DNA of 64,000 bases, from positions 1-64,000 of the forward strand of contig DCVK01000037.1 of the NCBI GenBank assembly GCA_002335385.1. The letters run 5' to 3'. This DNA comes from Candidatus Aminicenantes bacterium UBA2190 (GTDB lineage Bacteria > Acidobacteriota > Aminicenantia > UBA2199). The notes beneath the pieces are model-generated. The model was not told the DNA's origin and searched no databases. It was given only the letters and a program-made list of their open reading frames with translations. This document shows positions 16,456 through 25,636 of this stretch, piece by piece. The number at the start of each line of letters is the position of its first letter. Position 1 is the stretch's first letter. The translations under genes and the position numbers were made by a program.

Positions 16456-18513
16456 TCATGGTTGGCTTTTCTTCAGGGCGGCGATCTTTTCCTGGATGCG
16501 CGGCTGCTGGGGACTGAGGCTCAGCGACTTCTCCCAGGCCTTCAGCGCCCCGGCCGCGTCGCCCAGCTGCTGGTAGCATTCGCCGATCTGGTTGAAGACC
16601 TGGACGTTGGCCCCGAAACGGGTGATGTGCTCGGCATACTGGGCGATGGCTTCCTCGAACTCCCCCAGCCCCTGGCAGGCCTGGCCCAGCACCAGGCTGA
16701 ACTCGAAGCGCGACTGTTCCTTGACCATGGGCCGGGCGATGGCCTTCACCCGGGCGTACTGCCGCTCATGCAGCAATGCGTTGCAGAGATCGATGCCGAA
16801 GCGGGTGCTGTTCGGGTCGCGGTGGAAGGATTCCTCCAGCAGGGGGCGGGCCTTGTCCAGCCGGCGCACCTGAACGTACTGACGCCCCAGCTCGTTGAGG
16901 AACAGCGCCTCGTCGCCGGCGGCGGTGGGCACCGAGAGCACCCAGGGGCGGGGCAGCGCCGGCTGCGGCGTGATGAAAAACTCGGCGCTCTGCGTCATGA
17001 CCGCCTTCCGGCCCGCGCCCAGCAGGGTCGCCGTGATGGTATAGTAGGCCGCGGCCTGGTCCTTCAAAGGGAAGGTCGTGATCACGTCGGGCAGGGTGCC
17101 GCAGTCGCGCAACGGGCGCTCCTGGCGCAGCACCGTTTCCCCGCGCCGCACCAGGGTGTATTCCAGGACGCCGTTCTCGCGCAGCGCCGCGTCCAGGCCA
17201 TGGAGCTGCAGGAAGACGGTCAGGTCGTCGCTGGTCAGGAAATCGTTGCGCGGCGAGGGCAGCAGGTGGGTGTTGCCGAAACGGAAGGGCTTGTGGGCGG
17301 CGATGCCGGCCACATCGGCCTTGCGATTGGCCAGCAGCAGCGGCGACATGCCCGGCTTCTCATCGGCCGGGATGACGAACTCCTTGTCCAGCGAAGTGAA
17401 CTCCCTGGTGGTCAGGTTCTTCAGGAACACGGTGAGGCGCCAGCTGCCGGGGATGACCGGTATCATGTCCTGGAAGCTGAACAACTTGTCCTTCACCCGC
17501 TGCATTTGGCCAGCGCTTAGCTCGATGGGGATGCGCCGCGAGATCTGGGTGAGCATCTTGCCCGAGTCGTCGGAGATGTTGCCCGACAGCTCCAGGGTGG
17601 TATAGTACTTCCCCTCGTGCGCCTCCAGCGAGAGGCGCCGCGGCTCGATCAGGTAGTGGACGAAATAATTACCGGTGCGGTCGTGGAACACGTCGAGCTG
17701 GGTGCTGCTCTCGATGAAGTTGTCGGCGTAGTCGATCTCGACCTGGCCGCGGAACTTCAGGAAGTTGCTGGCATAGATATCCTTGATGGCCCGCCGCGGG
17801 GTCTCGGGGATCTTCTCGCGGATCAGCAGCTCCGATGCCAGCGAGGGCGTCACGCCCGCCGGCTCGCCCGAGATCAGCGAGAGCGAGACGGCGGCCAGCT
17901 GCGGCTGGAGCTCCATCAGGGCGTAGTAGGCGTTCTGGTAGGAGGTGGCGTCGCCCGTGTAATTGCGCATCAGCGCCTGGGGGCCGAATTTGACGGGAGA
18001 ATACAGCTCGTATTCACCCAGTCCGTGCTGCTTGAAAAAAACGACATTGAAAGAATCGGGGAGTCCCTTGCTGGCCATCCCCTGGTAGAACCACACCACG
18101 GAAGGATAGACGTCATTATCGCTCTCGTAGCGCTCGATGGCCTTCGGCTCGCCCAGGGTAATGTAGATGCGCCCCTGATCGGTGCGCCAGCCCGGAGCCG
18201 GCGAGTCCTTGCCGAACCAGTTGTTGGCGTAGGCGATGCGCCGGTAGTGCTCCTTGCGGAACTCGTTCTCCGGCAGGTTGGGATTGGGGTTGCGCTGCTT
18301 CCAGAAGGCGCTGATGAAGGTCTCGCGCTCCTGGTCAGACCCCAGCTGCAGGAAGACCTCCTTCTCGACCTTGGTGATGATGTACACCACCTCCTCGCTG
18401 AGCCACTTGCGGTGCTGGGGCGGGAGCTTCTGGATGAGCTCCTTCTCGGACTGGGCGGGAAGGGAGAAGCACAGGGCGCACAGGCACAAAGACAGGAGCA
18501 ATCGTTTCATCAT
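16456..18513 (-). CDS. GWxTD-domain protein with C-terminal TPRs, exported
   Basis: The 685-residue product starts with a signal peptide (MMKRLLLSL..., cleavage near LPAQS). The GWxTD motif is intact as PGWRTDQGRIYITLGEP (about 104-120), after the family's AFWKQRNPNP and NEFRKEHYRRI blocks. The central part is beta-rich, and about 540-680 are TPR repeats. The start at 18513 (ATGATG) is fixed by the promoter, which covers the longer alternative start at 18570. It is first of a two-gene minus operon placed between receptors 2 and 3. The family's function is not established. Its repeated presence beside TonB-dependent receptors suggests an envelope role in the same process. Confidence 0.87.
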   Translation of the reverse strand: MMKRLLLSLCLCALCFSLPAQSEKELIQKLPPQHRKWLSEEVVYIITKVEKEVFLQLGSDQERETFISAFWKQRNPNPNLPENEFRKEHYRRIAYANNWFGKDSPAPGWRTDQGRIYITLGEPKAIERYESDNDVYPSVVWFYQGMASKGLPDSFNVVFFKQHGLGEYELYSPVKFGPQALMRNYTGDATSYQNAYYALMELQPQLAAVSLSLISGEPAGVTPSLASELLIREKIPETPRRAIKDIYASNFLKFRGQVEIDYADNFIESSTQLDVFHDRTGNYFVHYLIEPRRLSLEAHEGKYYTTLELSGNISDDSGKMLTQISRRIPIELSAGQMQRVKDKLFSFQDMIPVIPGSWRLTVFLKNLTTREFTSLDKEFVIPADEKPGMSPLLLANRKADVAGIAAHKPFRFGNTHLLPSPRNDFLTSDDLTVFLQLHGLDAALRENGVLEYTLVRRGETVLRQERPLRDCGTLPDVITTFPLKDQAAAYYTITATLLGAGRKAVMTQSAEFFITPQPALPRPWVLSVPTAAGDEALFLNELGRQYVQVRRLDKARPLLEESFHRDPNSTRFGIDLCNALLHERQYARVKAIARPMVKEQSRFEFSLVLGQACQGLGEFEEAIAQYAEHITRFGANVQVFNQIGECYQQLGDAAGALKAWEKSLSLSPQQPRIQEKIAALKKSQP

Positions 18514-18541
18514 CGGCCTCGCTGAAGATCCATGATCCTGC

Positions 18542-18570
18542 ATTATAACAAAACCTGATTTCATTGACAA
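18542..18570 (-). promoter_or_regulatory. Sigma-70-type promoter of the GWxTD-TPR operon
   Basis: TTGTCA (18570-18565), 17 bp, TATAAT (18547-18542) on the minus strand. The leader is about 22 nt to the ATG at 18513. It differs in class from the sigma-54 promoters of the neighbouring receptors. Confidence 0.75.
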
Positions 18571-18921
18571 GGCAAGCTTTCTTCGCCGCGCGGCGATGAA
18601 ACCGGCGACGCGGAGGTTTCTTGCGGCCTGAACCCGCCGGCGGCCGGTTCAATGGAAATTTATTTTCATCCGGAGGGCACCGGGCCGCATCGAGGTGCGC
18701 CGCGCCGTTTTCAGCCGCAATTTCATTCAATTTATTGGCTTTTTCCGCCGCTTCCGAATGGAAATGCAGAAATCCCATGGTAATTGAGAAACAGCGGCCG
18801 CGGTTCTCCCGGCGCCATTTGCAGACCGGGACGATGACGCTTCCTGAAAAAGCAGGATGGACAATGTTTTCCGCTGCCAGCGCCTGCCGAGGCAGCTCCG
18901 CGCCGCATCCCGGAGCATACT
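18571..18921. other. Upstream regulatory region of receptor 3
   Basis: This non-coding stretch aligns by eye with 27000-27289 upstream of receptor 4: shared blocks include the ATTCAA-N4-TTGG element, CCGCxxCTTC, GAATGGAAATGC and GGGCCGCA. An open frame running through it into the receptor is not a real extension, because SD and promoter place the start at 18981. Confidence 0.5.
18725..18738. promoter_or_regulatory. Conserved ATTCAA-N4-TTGG upstream element
   Basis: Same element as 8213-8226 and 27094-27107. It lies about 185 bp before the sigma-54 promoter. It is IHF-like with one mismatch, or an activator half-site. Confidence 0.45.
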
Positions 18922-18936
18922 TGGCACGATCTTTGC
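18922..18936 (+). promoter_or_regulatory. Sigma-54 (-24/-12) promoter of receptor 3
   Basis: TGGCACG-ATCT-TTGC is a full match to the RpoN consensus with GG/GC spacing of 12 bp. It is 45 bp before the ATG, and TGTCAATT and AAAAAGGAGGAC lie between. Confidence 0.87.
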
Positions 18937-18980
18937 AAGGTGATGAGTGTTTTGTCAATTCAAAAAGGAGGACAAACAAA

Positions 18981-21900
18981 ATGAGAACTGTAAAACGGTT
19001 CACGATGCTGGCTCTCGGCATGTTCCTGATCTCAGGGCTGCTGTGCGCCCAGCAGACAACGGGCAAGATCTTCGGCTCGGTGCAGCTCGAAGACGGCTCG
19101 CTCATCCCCGGCGTCACCGTCGAGGCCACCAGCCCCAAGCTGGTCGGCAAGACCACGGCGGTCACCGACGAGAACGGCGCCTTCCGCCTCTTCAACCTGA
19201 CGCCTGGCACCTACAAACTGGTGTTCAGCCTGGACGGATTCCAGTCGGTCGTGCGCGACAACATCCAGGTGGCGGTCGAGCAGACGCTTAACTTGAAGGT
19301 GGAGATGAAGCTCGGCAACCTGAACGAGGTGGTCACCATCTCCGGCCAGGTGCCGCTGATCGACGTCAAGAGCACGGCCAGGGGCATGACCCTGACCAAG
19401 GAGATCTTCCAGACCCTGCCCAAGGGGCGCGACTTCAGCACCCTGGTCACGACCGTCCCCGGCGTCTACAACGAGCCGATGACCGGCGGCCTGTCGGTCG
19501 ACGGCGCCAGCGGCGCCGAGAACGTCTTCTTCGTCGACGGCATGGAGACCGGTGAGGTCCGCGGCGCCCAGCAGCGCATGCAGGCCGCCTTCGACTTCGT
19601 CGACGAGGTGCAGGTCAAGGCCTCGGGCTACCAGGCCGAATTCGGCGGCTCCATGGGCGGCGTGGTCAACGTCGTCACCCGCTCGGGAGGCAACGAGTTC
19701 CACGGCGAGGCGGTCGGCTACTACCAGGGCAGCGCGCTCCGCGGCAAAACACGCGACATCCTGCGCCTGTTCCCCGATGACCCCTCCCAGTATTCCAAGT
19801 ACAACTACGAGAACCTGAACAAGCAGGATTTCTCGCGCTTCGAGGGCGGCTTCTCCCTGGGCGGCTACATCCTCAAGGACAAGCTGTGGTTCTTCGGCTC
19901 GATCCTGCCCGTCTACCGCCAAACCGACCGTCAGGTCAACTTCGATGAAGTGGCGGGAGCGCCGCTGACCGAGTACACGCGCAAGGACACCTGGCTGAAC
20001 GGCTCCATCAAGCTGTCGGCCGAGCCGATCAAGAATCTCCGCCTCTCGGCCTCGTTCGTCAGCAACAGCAACCGCTGGCGCGGCGGCCTGCCCGGCGATG
20101 ATCCCAGCACCGAATTCCCCGACTGGCAGCCCATGGGCTCATCGGAGTTCACCTACGACAAGATGGGGCAGAACGCCCCCACCTGGTCGGCCTCGGGCAA
20201 CATGGACTACACCCTGGGCAACAACCTGCAGGTCTCGGCCCGTTTCGGCCACTACAACCAGAACAACTCCTCCGTCCTGGAGCCTCCGGGCATCTACTAC
20301 TACCATCGCGTCTACAACGCCGGCGGCGAGGCCGCGTATGGCTGGCCCGAGGACAAGATCCGGCCCAACTTCTGGGAGAATTACACCTGGGGCCTCTTCT
20401 ACAAGCTGAGCAAGGCCAATTACACGCGCACCAGCGCCAACGTCGACTTCAACTACTTCCTGAACTTCGCCGGCGAGCATTCGTGGAAGGCCGGCTTCCA
20501 GTACGTGCAGATCATGGATGACTATGACGGCAGCGCCCCCAACCCGGTGATCATCCTGCGCGTCGGCCGTCCCTTCCCAGAGCAGATTCCCGGGAGCCCG
20601 GTCGATGCCGGCTACCTGGGCAAATACGGCTATTACGAGAACCGCTCGCCCTTCGGCCAGCTGATCAACAAGGCCAAATCCAACCGCTACGCGTTTTACT
20701 TGCAGGACTCCTGGACCATCGCCAACAAGCTGACCGTCAACTTCGGCCTGCGCGCCGAAAAGGAGCAGGTGCCCGCTTTCAGCGACCTGCCGGAATTCAA
20801 GGATGTCATTCCCCTGGACTTCGGCTGGGGCGACAAGCTGGCCCCCCGCCTGGGTTTCATCTATGACGTGTTCGGCGACTCCAGCCTGAAGCTGTTCGGC
20901 TCCTTCGGCATCTTCCAGGACTGCATGAAACTCGCCCTGCCCGAAGGCTCCTACGGCGGATTCCAATGGATCAGCCACTACTATGAGCTCGACACCCCCA
21001 ACTGGGACCAGATCGGCGTCAATGGCGTCTTCCCCGGCCAATTCTTGGGCAGCAAGAACTGGCGCATCCCCTCGGTCAACGAGACCGATCCCGACATGAA
21101 ACCCATGTCCCAGCGGGAAATCTCCTTCGGGATCGAAAAGAAGATCAGCGACAACCTCTCCATCTCCGGACGCCTGGTCAACAAGAAGCTGCTGCAGGCC
21201 ATCGACGACATCGGCATCCTGATGCCCGAGGGCGAGACCTACTTCATCGCCAACCCCGGCAGCGCCTACGTGGAAGAGCAATACCAGATCGCCAAGGAAA
21301 ACGGCATCCTGCCGGCCGACCTGCCGCCGGCCCTCAAGGCCAAGCGCGACTACTGGGCGGTGAACCTGGCCCTGGAGAAGCGCTTCAGCGACAACTGGCT
21401 CGGCGGCATCTCCTACACCTGGAGCCGCCTCACCGGCAACTACTCCGGCCTGAACAGCTCCGACGAGGCAACGCGCAACGACCCCAACGTCAACCGCTAC
21501 TTCGACCTGTGGATGACCTCATACGACCAGAACCTCAAGCCGATCGACGGCCCCCTGGTCACCGACCGCCCCCACTACCTCAAGGGCTACGTCTCCTACG
21601 TCTTCCCCTTCGGCCTCACTCTGGGCACCGTGGTCAACGCCTACTCGGGCGTCCCCTTCACGACCGAGATCACCGTCAACGGCCAGCAGGGCTACTATCC
21701 CTACAACCGCTTCGACACCGGCGAGCGCTCCCCCTTCACCGTCAGCGCCGACGTCTACGCCGAGTACAACCTGAAGCTGGGCAAGAACAAGCTCGCCCTC
21801 TCGCTCAATATCCGCAACCTCACCGACGCCAAGACGGCGCAGCGCATCTATGGCTTCTACAACCAGGACAACGTGTACGTCGACGACCAGGAATTCCTGG

Positions 21901-22013
21901 ACGGCGGCCTGGACGTCAAGTCGCTGGTCGAGATCACCGACCCGCGCTTCGGACAGGGCTACCGCTTCCTGCCCCCTCTGGAAGCCACCCTGGGCCTGCG
22001 TTTCGCGTTCTGA
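18981..22013 (+). CDS. Oar-like TonB-dependent receptor 3
   Basis: This 1010-residue outer-membrane receptor has a signal peptide (to about LLCAQQ), a carboxypeptidase-regulatory-like domain (about 28-108), a plug (about 125-255, with GGVVNVVTRSGG) and a barrel ending LGLRFAF. The first 270 nt are almost identical to receptor 4 (about five differences by eye), while later parts diverge strongly. Codon use is highly biased, as for abundant proteins. The start is at 18981, after AAGGAGGAC, and not at the in-frame ATG far upstream. It is a single gene between a sigma-54 promoter and a terminator. The ligand is unknown. Confidence 0.93.
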   Translation: MRTVKRFTMLALGMFLISGLLCAQQTTGKIFGSVQLEDGSLIPGVTVEATSPKLVGKTTAVTDENGAFRLFNLTPGTYKLVFSLDGFQSVVRDNIQVAVEQTLNLKVEMKLGNLNEVVTISGQVPLIDVKSTARGMTLTKEIFQTLPKGRDFSTLVTTVPGVYNEPMTGGLSVDGASGAENVFFVDGMETGEVRGAQQRMQAAFDFVDEVQVKASGYQAEFGGSMGGVVNVVTRSGGNEFHGEAVGYYQGSALRGKTRDILRLFPDDPSQYSKYNYENLNKQDFSRFEGGFSLGGYILKDKLWFFGSILPVYRQTDRQVNFDEVAGAPLTEYTRKDTWLNGSIKLSAEPIKNLRLSASFVSNSNRWRGGLPGDDPSTEFPDWQPMGSSEFTYDKMGQNAPTWSASGNMDYTLGNNLQVSARFGHYNQNNSSVLEPPGIYYYHRVYNAGGEAAYGWPEDKIRPNFWENYTWGLFYKLSKANYTRTSANVDFNYFLNFAGEHSWKAGFQYVQIMDDYDGSAPNPVIILRVGRPFPEQIPGSPVDAGYLGKYGYYENRSPFGQLINKAKSNRYAFYLQDSWTIANKLTVNFGLRAEKEQVPAFSDLPEFKDVIPLDFGWGDKLAPRLGFIYDVFGDSSLKLFGSFGIFQDCMKLALPEGSYGGFQWISHYYELDTPNWDQIGVNGVFPGQFLGSKNWRIPSVNETDPDMKPMSQREISFGIEKKISDNLSISGRLVNKKLLQAIDDIGILMPEGETYFIANPGSAYVEEQYQIAKENGILPADLPPALKAKRDYWAVNLALEKRFSDNWLGGISYTWSRLTGNYSGLNSSDEATRNDPNVNRYFDLWMTSYDQNLKPIDGPLVTDRPHYLKGYVSYVFPFGLTLGTVVNAYSGVPFTTEITVNGQQGYYPYNRFDTGERSPFTVSADVYAEYNLKLGKNKLALSLNIRNLTDAKTAQRIYGFYNQDNVYVDDQEFLDGGLDVKSLVEITDPRFGQGYRFLPPLEATLGLRFAF

Positions 22014-22059
22014 TCCACCCCGGTGCGCGGCTACTCGGCGCGCACCCGTTATGTTCCCA

Positions 22060-22093
22060 GCCCGCCCCGGCCTTCCGGGGCGGGCCTTTTTTT
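22060..22093 (+). terminator. Rho-independent terminator of receptor 3
   Basis: Perfect 11-bp stem GCCCGCCCCGG / CCGGGGCGGGC with loop CCTT, followed by C and seven T. Confidence 0.93.
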
Positions 22094-22122
22094 GGACAAT
22101 CGTCGGCCCGGTGACGTATGAT
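22093..22122 (+). promoter_or_regulatory. Possible sigma-70 promoter of the sulfatase-like operon
   Basis: TGGACA (22093-22098), 18 bp, TATGAT (22117-22122), directly after the terminator T-tract. The start codon at 22128 is very near the predicted transcription start, so the message would be almost leaderless. Confidence 0.4.
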
Positions 22123-22127
22123 GGAGC

Positions 22128-23519
22128 ATGAAAGCGATTCTTGAGGTTCTTCTGATCCTGGCCCTGATGGCGCCGGTGGCCTGCCGCCCGGCTCCCGACA
22201 AGCCGGCGGCGGCGGCAACGACCAACGTCGTGCTGGTGACCCTGGACACGCTGCGTGCCGACCGACTGGGCTGCTACGGCTATGCGCCGGCGCGCACGCC
22301 GGTGCTGGACGCCTTCGCCGCCGGTGCGGCGCTGTTCGAGCGGGCGACCACAGTGAGCAACAACACCTTGCCTTCCCACGCCGCCATCCTCTGCGGCCGC
22401 CACCCCCGACGACTGGGCGTGCCGCGCAACGGCTTCGAGGTCCCGGCCGGCCAGCGCGGCCTGGCGGTGCTGCTGGCCGAGCGCGGCTACGCCACGGCCG
22501 CCTTCGTCTCGGCGTCGGTGCTCGACGCCACCTGCGGTCTGCGCAAGGGCTTCGCCGTCTACGACGACGAGTTCGACATCGAGGAGGTCGACCAGGCGCA
22601 GCGGCGGGCTCCGGAGACGGTGCGGCGGGCGTTGCGCTGGCTGGCCGCCCTGCCCGAGGACAAGCCGTTTTTCCTTTGGGTCCATTGTTTCGATCCCCAT
22701 TATCCTTACACTCCGCCGCCGCCCTACGACCGCCTTTTCTATCCCGAATACTCGGGCCCGGCCGACGGTTCGATCCGCTTCATCGCCGGCATCACCGGCA
22801 GCCACGGTTTTCCCAAGATTCCCACCCGCGCCGACGACTACCGCCGCCTCGAGGCCCTGTACGACGGTGAGATCGCTTTCCTCGACGCCAGCCTGGCGCC
22901 ATTGTTCGCCTACCTCGACCGCGAGCGGGTGCGCCGGCGCACGGCAGTGGCCGTGGTCGCCGACCACGGCGAGAGCCTGACCGAGCACGGGTATTACTTC
23001 GATCACGGCCTGGACGTGTTCCAGCCCAGCATGCACGTGCCGCTGATGGTCCGCGCCCCGGGACACGCCCTGGGGCGGCGCGTCGCCGCTCCCGCCCAGA
23101 CCCTCGATCTCTTCCCCACCCTGCTGCACCTGGCCGGGCTCGACGTTCCCGGAAACAGCGAGGGGAGCGACCTGCTGGCGCCGTCGGCAACTGCCGGCGC
23201 CTCCGCACTTGCCTTCGGCGAAGCCTGCCAGCCCTTTGAATTGGAAAAACCGGGCAGCGCCGCCTGGCGCAACGACGACAAGGCGCAGTTCGCACTGTCC
23301 TGGCCCTGGAAACTGATCGAAACGCCCTATCTCGGCCGCAGCGAACTCTTCCGCCTCGACGCCGACCCGGGAGAAGCGCGCAATGTCGCCGCCCGGCACC
23401 CGGAAGTGGCGGCTTGGCTGCGCGGGCAACTCAACGATTGGCGGCGGGGCACCGCCGCCGGCGGGCAAAGGCCCTTGCCCGAAAACCTTAAAAAGATCCG
23501 TTCCCTGGGCTACCTGTAA
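22128..23519 (+). CDS. Sulfatase/alkaline-phosphatase superfamily lipoprotein
   Basis: The 463-residue product has a lipoprotein signal (APVAC, Cys about 19). The fold's metal sites are visible: VTLDTLRADRLGCYG near 37-51 and VADHGESLTEHGYYFDHG near 282-299. The nucleophile position reads TLPSHAAIL, so Thr replaces the Cys/Ser of true sulfatases, as in the paralogue at 1130-3526. The C-terminal motif IRSLGYL is shared with this group of proteins. It heads an operon with a glycosyltransferase-TPR protein and a third sulfatase-like protein. The substrate is unknown. A hydrolase or transferase of phosphate groups is as likely as a sulfatase. Confidence 0.85.
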   Translation: MKAILEVLLILALMAPVACRPAPDKPAAAATTNVVLVTLDTLRADRLGCYGYAPARTPVLDAFAAGAALFERATTVSNNTLPSHAAILCGRHPRRLGVPRNGFEVPAGQRGLAVLLAERGYATAAFVSASVLDATCGLRKGFAVYDDEFDIEEVDQAQRRAPETVRRALRWLAALPEDKPFFLWVHCFDPHYPYTPPPPYDRLFYPEYSGPADGSIRFIAGITGSHGFPKIPTRADDYRRLEALYDGEIAFLDASLAPLFAYLDRERVRRRTAVAVVADHGESLTEHGYYFDHGLDVFQPSMHVPLMVRAPGHALGRRVAAPAQTLDLFPTLLHLAGLDVPGNSEGSDLLAPSATAGASALAFGEACQPFELEKPGSAAWRNDDKAQFALSWPWKLIETPYLGRSELFRLDADPGEARNVAARHPEVAAWLRGQLNDWRRGTAAGGQRPLPENLKKIRSLGYL

Positions 23520-23533
23520 TGCTCGGAGGCAAA

Positions 23534-25636
23534 ATGGACGAGAACAAAAAGGCCGTCCCGGCCGGTAAAAAGGCCACCGACCGCCAGCGCCGAACCAACT
23601 GGCGCCATGTCCTGATCGTGCTGGCGGTCGCGCTTGCCGCCCGCTTCGTCTACCTGGCTCAGATCGCGGACAATCCCTTTTTCCAGCATCCGATCATCGA
23701 CGCCCAGACCTACGACGAGATGGCGGTGAACATCGCCGCCGGGCGCGAGCCCATCCCGGCCCCCTATTTCCAGCCGCCGCTGTATCCCTATTTCCTCGGC
23801 CTGCTCTATGCCCTGTTCGGCCGCGATCTCCTGCTCGTGCGCCTGCTGCAGATGGCGCTGGGAGCACTCAATGCCTGGCTGCTCTACCGGCTCGGTTACC
23901 GCCTGTTCGGCCGCGGCACCGCCCTGGCCGCAGCGCTGGCCTTCGGACTCTACGGGCCGATGCTGTTTTACGAAGGCGAACTGCTGGCCCCGGTGCTGAT
24001 CGTCCTGCTCAACCTGCTGCTGGCGCTGTCGGCGCTGGAGGCGCTGGAACGTCCCTCCCTGCCGCGCGCTTTCCTGTGCGGCGCCCTGCTCGGCCTGTCG
24101 TCCCTGGCCATGTCGGTAGTCCTGCCCCTGGCCCTGGTCATCCCGATCTATGCCGCCTGGCAGTGGCGCCGCGCCCCTGCCCGGCCCCGGGCGGCGCGCG
24201 CACTGCTGCTCCTGGCGGCGTTCGCCGCCGGCATCCTGCTGGTGATCGCGCCGGTCACCTGGCGCAACTGGCGCGTGGGCCGCGAGTTCGTCCCCATCAG
24301 CACCAACGCCGGCATCAATTTCTATTTGAGCTCGAGCCCGGACTACGAGAAGAAACTGGCCATCCGCCCAGGCTACGAATGGGACGAGCTGCTCAACGAG
24401 CCGATACGCCTGGGCGTCCACCAGGCCGGCGCCCAATCGGCCTATTTCATGCGCAAGGCGCTGGCACAGATCGCCGCCGATCCGGCGTCCTACGCGCAAC
24501 TGCTGGCCAAAAAGCTCTGCTGGCTGGCCAGCGGCAATGAGATCATGCGCGACCAGGATGTCTACGCGTTCCGGCAGTATTCGCCGCTGCTGGCGCTGCT
24601 GGTCTGGAAGCGGGGGCTGGCCTTCCCTTTCGGAGTGATCCTGCCCCTGGCCCTGCTGGGCATGGCCCTGGCCTGGCGGCGGCGCCTACCCCTGACCGGG
24701 CTGCCCGCCGTTTTCATCCTGGTCCACGCGCTCGTGCTGCTGGCCTTTTTCGTCACCGCCCGCTACCGCCTGAACGTCCTGCCCTTCCTCGTGCTATTCG
24801 CCGCCCACGGCGCCCTGGAGCTGGGACGGCTGCTGCGGCAGAAGCGCTGGCGGGCGGCGATCACGCCGCTGGCGGCCCTGGCGGCGCTGCTGCTGGTCTG
24901 CAACTGGCGGGTCGGCGCCATGAAACGCGACTTCAGCGTCGACGCCTACTACAACCTGGCCACCCAGCTGCTCAAGGAGGGGGACGACAGCCGCGCCAAG
25001 GCCTGGCTGCTGAAGGCGGCGGCGATCGATCCCCTCAACCCCGAGGTCAACGGCAACCTGGGGGTGATCTACGAGCAGGAGAAGCGGTTCCAGGATGCGA
25101 AGAAGTGCTACCTGCGCATCCTGGAACGCTACCCCGACGACGTCCAGGCCCACCTGCACATGGCCGACCTGTGCGCGCGCCTGGGCGAGCTGGAGAAAGC
25201 CGGCCAGCATTACGAGCAGGTGCTGGCCGTGGAGACGGAGAACGAGAAGGCCCTGTGGGGCCGGCAGTTCGTGCGCGGCCTCGCGCGCCAGCGCGACGCC
25301 GCGGCACGCTACCCGCTGGTGCGGGATATCCTGGAGCGGCTGGGCGCCAAGCCGGATGATCCGGCACTGCTGAACGATCTGGGAGCCGCCTATGTGACAT
25401 GCGGCTATCCCGACATGGCCATCGAGCCGCTGCGCCTGGTCATCGCCGCCGGTCAATTCCTCTCCAGCGCCCACAACAATCTGGGCATCGCCAGGATGCA
25501 ACTGGGCGACCTCGAGGGGGCCGAACGCGAGTTCCTCTCCGCTCTGGCCATCGATGCGTCCGACGCCAACGCCCAAATGAACCTGGCTGTCCTGCAGCGG
25601 TTCAGAAAGGAGGAGCATGCGCCGAAACCGCGCTGA
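23534..25636 (+). CDS. GT39-type membrane glycosyltransferase with C-terminal TPRs
   Basis: The 700-residue product has about ten hydrophobic segments up to residue 460. The first loop contains HPIIDAQTYDEMA and PYFQPPLYPYFL, typical of PMT/ArnT-like (GT-39/GT-83) enzymes that use polyprenyl-linked sugars at the outer face of the inner membrane. Residues about 480-695 are TPR repeats, which should lie in the periplasm. GGAGG 5 nt before ATG 23534 favours this start over an ATG 15 nt upstream that overlaps the previous stop. It is flanked by two sulfatase-like lipoprotein genes in one operon and overlaps the next by 20 nt. A role in modifying a surface protein or lipid is inferred. Confidence 0.82.
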   Translation: MDENKKAVPAGKKATDRQRRTNWRHVLIVLAVALAARFVYLAQIADNPFFQHPIIDAQTYDEMAVNIAAGREPIPAPYFQPPLYPYFLGLLYALFGRDLLLVRLLQMALGALNAWLLYRLGYRLFGRGTALAAALAFGLYGPMLFYEGELLAPVLIVLLNLLLALSALEALERPSLPRAFLCGALLGLSSLAMSVVLPLALVIPIYAAWQWRRAPARPRAARALLLLAAFAAGILLVIAPVTWRNWRVGREFVPISTNAGINFYLSSSPDYEKKLAIRPGYEWDELLNEPIRLGVHQAGAQSAYFMRKALAQIAADPASYAQLLAKKLCWLASGNEIMRDQDVYAFRQYSPLLALLVWKRGLAFPFGVILPLALLGMALAWRRRLPLTGLPAVFILVHALVLLAFFVTARYRLNVLPFLVLFAAHGALELGRLLRQKRWRAAITPLAALAALLLVCNWRVGAMKRDFSVDAYYNLATQLLKEGDDSRAKAWLLKAAAIDPLNPEVNGNLGVIYEQEKRFQDAKKCYLRILERYPDDVQAHLHMADLCARLGELEKAGQHYEQVLAVETENEKALWGRQFVRGLARQRDAAARYPLVRDILERLGAKPDDPALLNDLGAAYVTCGYPDMAIEPLRLVIAAGQFLSSAHNNLGIARMQLGDLEGAEREFLSALAIDASDANAQMNLAVLQRFRKEEHAPKPR

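Noticed and set aside
18621..18980. In-frame N-terminal extension of receptor 3 (120 residues)
   Set aside because: The sigma-54 promoter, the AAGGAGGAC ribosome site and the signal peptide place the start at 18981. The extension is upstream regulatory DNA.
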